From Erysipelotrichia bacterium (GTDB lineage Bacteria; Bacillota_I; Bacilli_A; Erysipelotrichales; Erysipelotrichaceae): a stretch of DNA of 7,592 nt. Shown here in pieces: positions 5,874 through 7,592 of this stretch. Each line of letters begins with the position of its first letter. The first letter of the stretch is position 1. The DNA is taken from positions 1 to 7,592 of the forward strand of contig SAAR01000165.1 of the NCBI GenBank assembly GCA_009916335.1, read 5' to 3'. A model generated the notes under the pieces. The model had not been told where the DNA came from. It worked only from the letters and a program-made list of their open reading frames with translations, and searched no databases. The position numbers and the translations under genes are program-made.

Positions 5874-5905
5874 AGTGTTTAAACTTCCATAAAAGCATAA
5901 ACACT
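5874..5905 (-). terminator. Intrinsic terminator of the pilT-methyltransferase unit
   Basis: AGTGTTTA (5905-5898) and TAAACACT (5881-5874) pair perfectly over 8 bp around a 16-nt loop, followed on the minus strand by GTTTTTAATT. It begins 6 nt after the methyltransferase stop codon. Confidence 0.75.
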
Positions 5906-5911
5906 ATTTCT

Positions 5912-7057
5912 TTATTTTTTTAACAACTCATATAAAGTAGGTTTTAAATGAAATTCATTAATGATGTTTTCTACTTCCTGAATTGCTTTTTCTTTCTTTT
6001 GTGTACTGATTTTATCTGATTTAATACAACGCAGTAAAATGTTTTTAGGCGAATGAGCTAAATCAATAAACTCTAATACTTGTACCTTATAACCTTCACT
6101 CTCTAATAGGTTTGCCCTAATTTCATCTGTTAGTATTGCCGACATTCGCTCTTTTAATAAACCATATTTTGTCAACATGGAAAAGTGTTCACTTTTTATT
6201 TGTTGATTGATTTCATGTTGGCAACAAGGAACTGAAAAAATCATTTTTGCATTCCACTTAATCGCATTATATAAAGCATAATCGCTCGCAGTATCACAAG
6301 CATGTAGAGAAATCACCATATCGACAGGACGATTTGTCTTATAACCATTAATATCGCCTACTTCAAAAGATAAATGCTCATACCCATATTTTTTCGCAAT
6401 CGCATTGCAGTTTTCTATTACCTCAGCTTTTAAATCCAAGCCGACCATTGAAACGGATATTTTTTTAATCTCAACTAAATAATAGTATAAAATAAAGGTT
6501 AAGTATGATTTACCACAACCAAAGTCAATAATATGCAAATGTTTCATGTCCTCACGAATACAATCATCAATCATTTCGATAAAACGATTAATTTGCTTAT
6601 ATTTATCATACATTGCATTGACTACTTTTCCCTCTTTGGTGAAAACACCTAAATCATATAAAGGGGCAACATACGTCCCATCAGGAATTAAGTATTGCTT
6701 ACTGCGATTATGTTCTTGTGTAAGCACAACCTTAGGTGCATCTATTTTCTTCTTTGATACAAATAGTTTCTCTTTTTTACTTAATTTAAGATGAAAGCTG
6801 TAACTTAATGTATGTGCATCACATTGCTTAAAATCAGTTTGTAAAAACTGTATTATTGCTAATATTGTTTCTTGTTCATTTAAGTTTTCATGAAATACTT
6901 GTGTTTGTGTATACTTCTCAAATTGATACAGCATTTCCTCTTTCATCTTCACTTTTCTAACAACGATTTTTTTAAATCGCTGCTCCTTTTTGCGAGGGTT
7001 ACTAAGGATCGCCTTTTGTAAATCAGCTTGTATTATTTCTTGTATTATCTTTTCCAT
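5912..7057 (-). CDS. Class I SAM-dependent methyltransferase (Methyltransf_32 type)
   Basis: A 381-residue cytosolic protein. Residues 1-115 form a basic, helical N-terminal domain. A conserved linker, YLIPDGTYVAPLYDLGVFTKEG, leads into a Rossmann methyltransferase: motif I IIDFGCGKSYLTF (about 176-188), the acidic residue after strand 2 in VGLDLKAE (Asp 208), GDIN (235-238), the family motif SLHACDTASDYAL (250-262) and the cysteine pair in VPCCQHE (276-282), ending in AHSPKNILLRC. The SLHACDTA...VPCCQH signature is that of the Methyltransf_32 family. Its bacterial members have no settled substrate; the basic N-terminus would suit a nucleic acid, but that is inference. Start: a GTG at 7066 is part of the AAAGGTG ribosome binding site, so I chose the ATG at 7057. 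That ATG overlaps the pilT stop codon (TAATG), implying translational coupling and a shared transcript. Confidence 0.85.
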   Translation of the reverse strand: MEKIIQEIIQADLQKAILSNPRKKEQRFKKIVVRKVKMKEEMLYQFEKYTQTQVFHENLNEQETILAIIQFLQTDFKQCDAHTLSYSFHLKLSKKEKLFVSKKKIDAPKVVLTQEHNRSKQYLIPDGTYVAPLYDLGVFTKEGKVVNAMYDKYKQINRFIEMIDDCIREDMKHLHIIDFGCGKSYLTFILYYYLVEIKKISVSMVGLDLKAEVIENCNAIAKKYGYEHLSFEVGDINGYKTNRPVDMVISLHACDTASDYALYNAIKWNAKMIFSVPCCQHEINQQIKSEHFSMLTKYGLLKERMSAILTDEIRANLLESEGYKVQVLEFIDLAHSPKNILLRCIKSDKISTQKKEKAIQEVENIINEFHLKPTLYELLKK

Positions 7058-7592
7058 TAACGACACCTTTTTTTCATCTGTTCAGGATTTATACTGTATA
7101 AAACAGCTGTATCCCTACTAATCTTACCTTCCCTATATAATGCATAAATAGAATCGTCCATCGCTACCATACCCATCTCACGATTTGATGCTATCGTATT
7201 ATCAATCTGATAGGTTTTGCCATCTCTAATTTGTGAGCGAATCGCAGGATTAACAATCATAATTTCAAATGCAGGAACAACGCCACCATCAATTGCTGGC
7301 AGTAATTGTTCAGAGATAATAGCGTGTAAAACCATTGATAGCTGTGTTCTGATTTGTTGTTGATTCGTTGAAAATGCATCTATGATACGATCAATTGTAT
7401 TAGCAGCACCAATAGTATGCAAGGTAGAAAATAATAAATGCCCTGTTTCTGCGGCTGTTAAGGCAGTAGAAATCGTTTCACTATCTCTCATTTCCCCTAA
7501 TAAAATTACTTCTGGTGTTTCACGCAAAGCTGCTCTAAGTGCTTGTAAATAGCCTTGTGTATCATGCAGAATTTCTCGTTGTGATACAATAC
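7057..7592 (-). CDS. pilT: Type IV pilus retraction ATPase PilT, C-terminal half
   Basis: The reading frame is open to the window edge, so only the last 177 codons are seen; family members are about 350 residues. PilT is the cytoplasmic hexameric ATPase that powers pilus retraction in twitching motility and DNA uptake. Visible hallmarks in order: SQREI (arginine/Asp-box region), ALRAALRETPEVILLGEMRD with the Walker B glutamate, TAAETGHLLFSTLHT (His box), TIDRIID, QLSMVLHAIISEQLLP, and the C-terminal NPAIRSQIRDGK matching the AIRNLIRE motif needed for retraction in known PilT proteins. The Walker A lies outside the window. That C-terminal motif favours PilT over PilB-type assembly ATPases or GspE. 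The TTG at 7527 is an internal leucine codon, not a start. The stop overlaps the methyltransferase start as TAATG. A pilus assembly cluster may lie further upstream, outside this window. Confidence 0.92.
   Translation of the reverse strand, partial: IVSQREILHDTQGYLQALRAALRETPEVILLGEMRDSETISTALTAAETGHLLFSTLHTIGAANTIDRIIDAFSTNQQQIRTQLSMVLHAIISEQLLPAIDGGVVPAFEIMIVNPAIRSQIRDGKTYQIDNTIASNREMGMVAMDDSIYALYREGKISRDTAVLYSINPEQMKKRCR

Noticed and set aside
6546..6794. Plus-strand 82-codon frame opposite the methyltransferase
   Set aside because: Shadow of the conserved linker and motif I region of the methyltransferase; no ribosome binding site or recognisable domain.
1..7592. CRISPR arrays, tRNA/rRNA genes, insertion sequence ends
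   Set aside because: I saw no regularly spaced repeats, no cloverleaf or rRNA segments, and no transposase or terminal inverted repeats with target duplications.

Overview
The window is AT-rich (roughly one third G+C by eye), with strong AGGAGG-type ribosome binding sites, TTG/GTG starts and proteins typical of low-GC Firmicutes. The family mix (PlcR/Rgg-like HTH-TPR regulators, DUF368, a PilT in a Gram-positive setting, a small phage-type holin) suits a gut anaerobe of the Erysipelotrichia/Clostridia kind, but the sequence alone does not fix the genus.

Left part (1-2200, minus strand). A DUF368 membrane protein (polyprenyl-phosphate translocase family, PopT) and a membrane-anchored glycerophosphodiester phosphodiesterase form a tight two-gene unit behind a recognisable promoter. 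Downstream on the same strand lies a 60-residue winged-helix protein with its own likely promoter and a clear intrinsic terminator.

Central part (2290-5150, plus strand). This is the most interesting region. Two full-length regulators (406 and about 422 residues) built like the RNPP peptide receptors (N-terminal HTH, C-terminal TPR-like helices) overlap by ATGA. They are followed, behind a separate promoter, by a 47-residue ORF with a TTG start and a very strong ribosome binding site. It encodes a signal peptide and a 19-residue tail ending in CSDPICWGI. The architecture is that of PlcR-PapR: receptor genes followed by a secreted pro-pheromone. Two receptors with one propeptide, a divergent HTH in the second receptor, and a cysteine pair in the predicted signal make it unusual. 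I propose a peptide quorum-sensing cassette.

Right-centre part (5145-5912). This is a sparse AT-rich stretch with a bidirectional terminator, a possible decayed holin-like toxin locus, and a 95-residue phage-type holin on the minus strand that stands alone without a lysin.

Right part (5912-7592, minus strand). The C-terminal half of a PilT twitching ATPase runs in from the window edge. It is coupled by a TAATG overlap to a Methyltransf_32-type SAM-dependent methyltransferase, and a terminator closes the unit.
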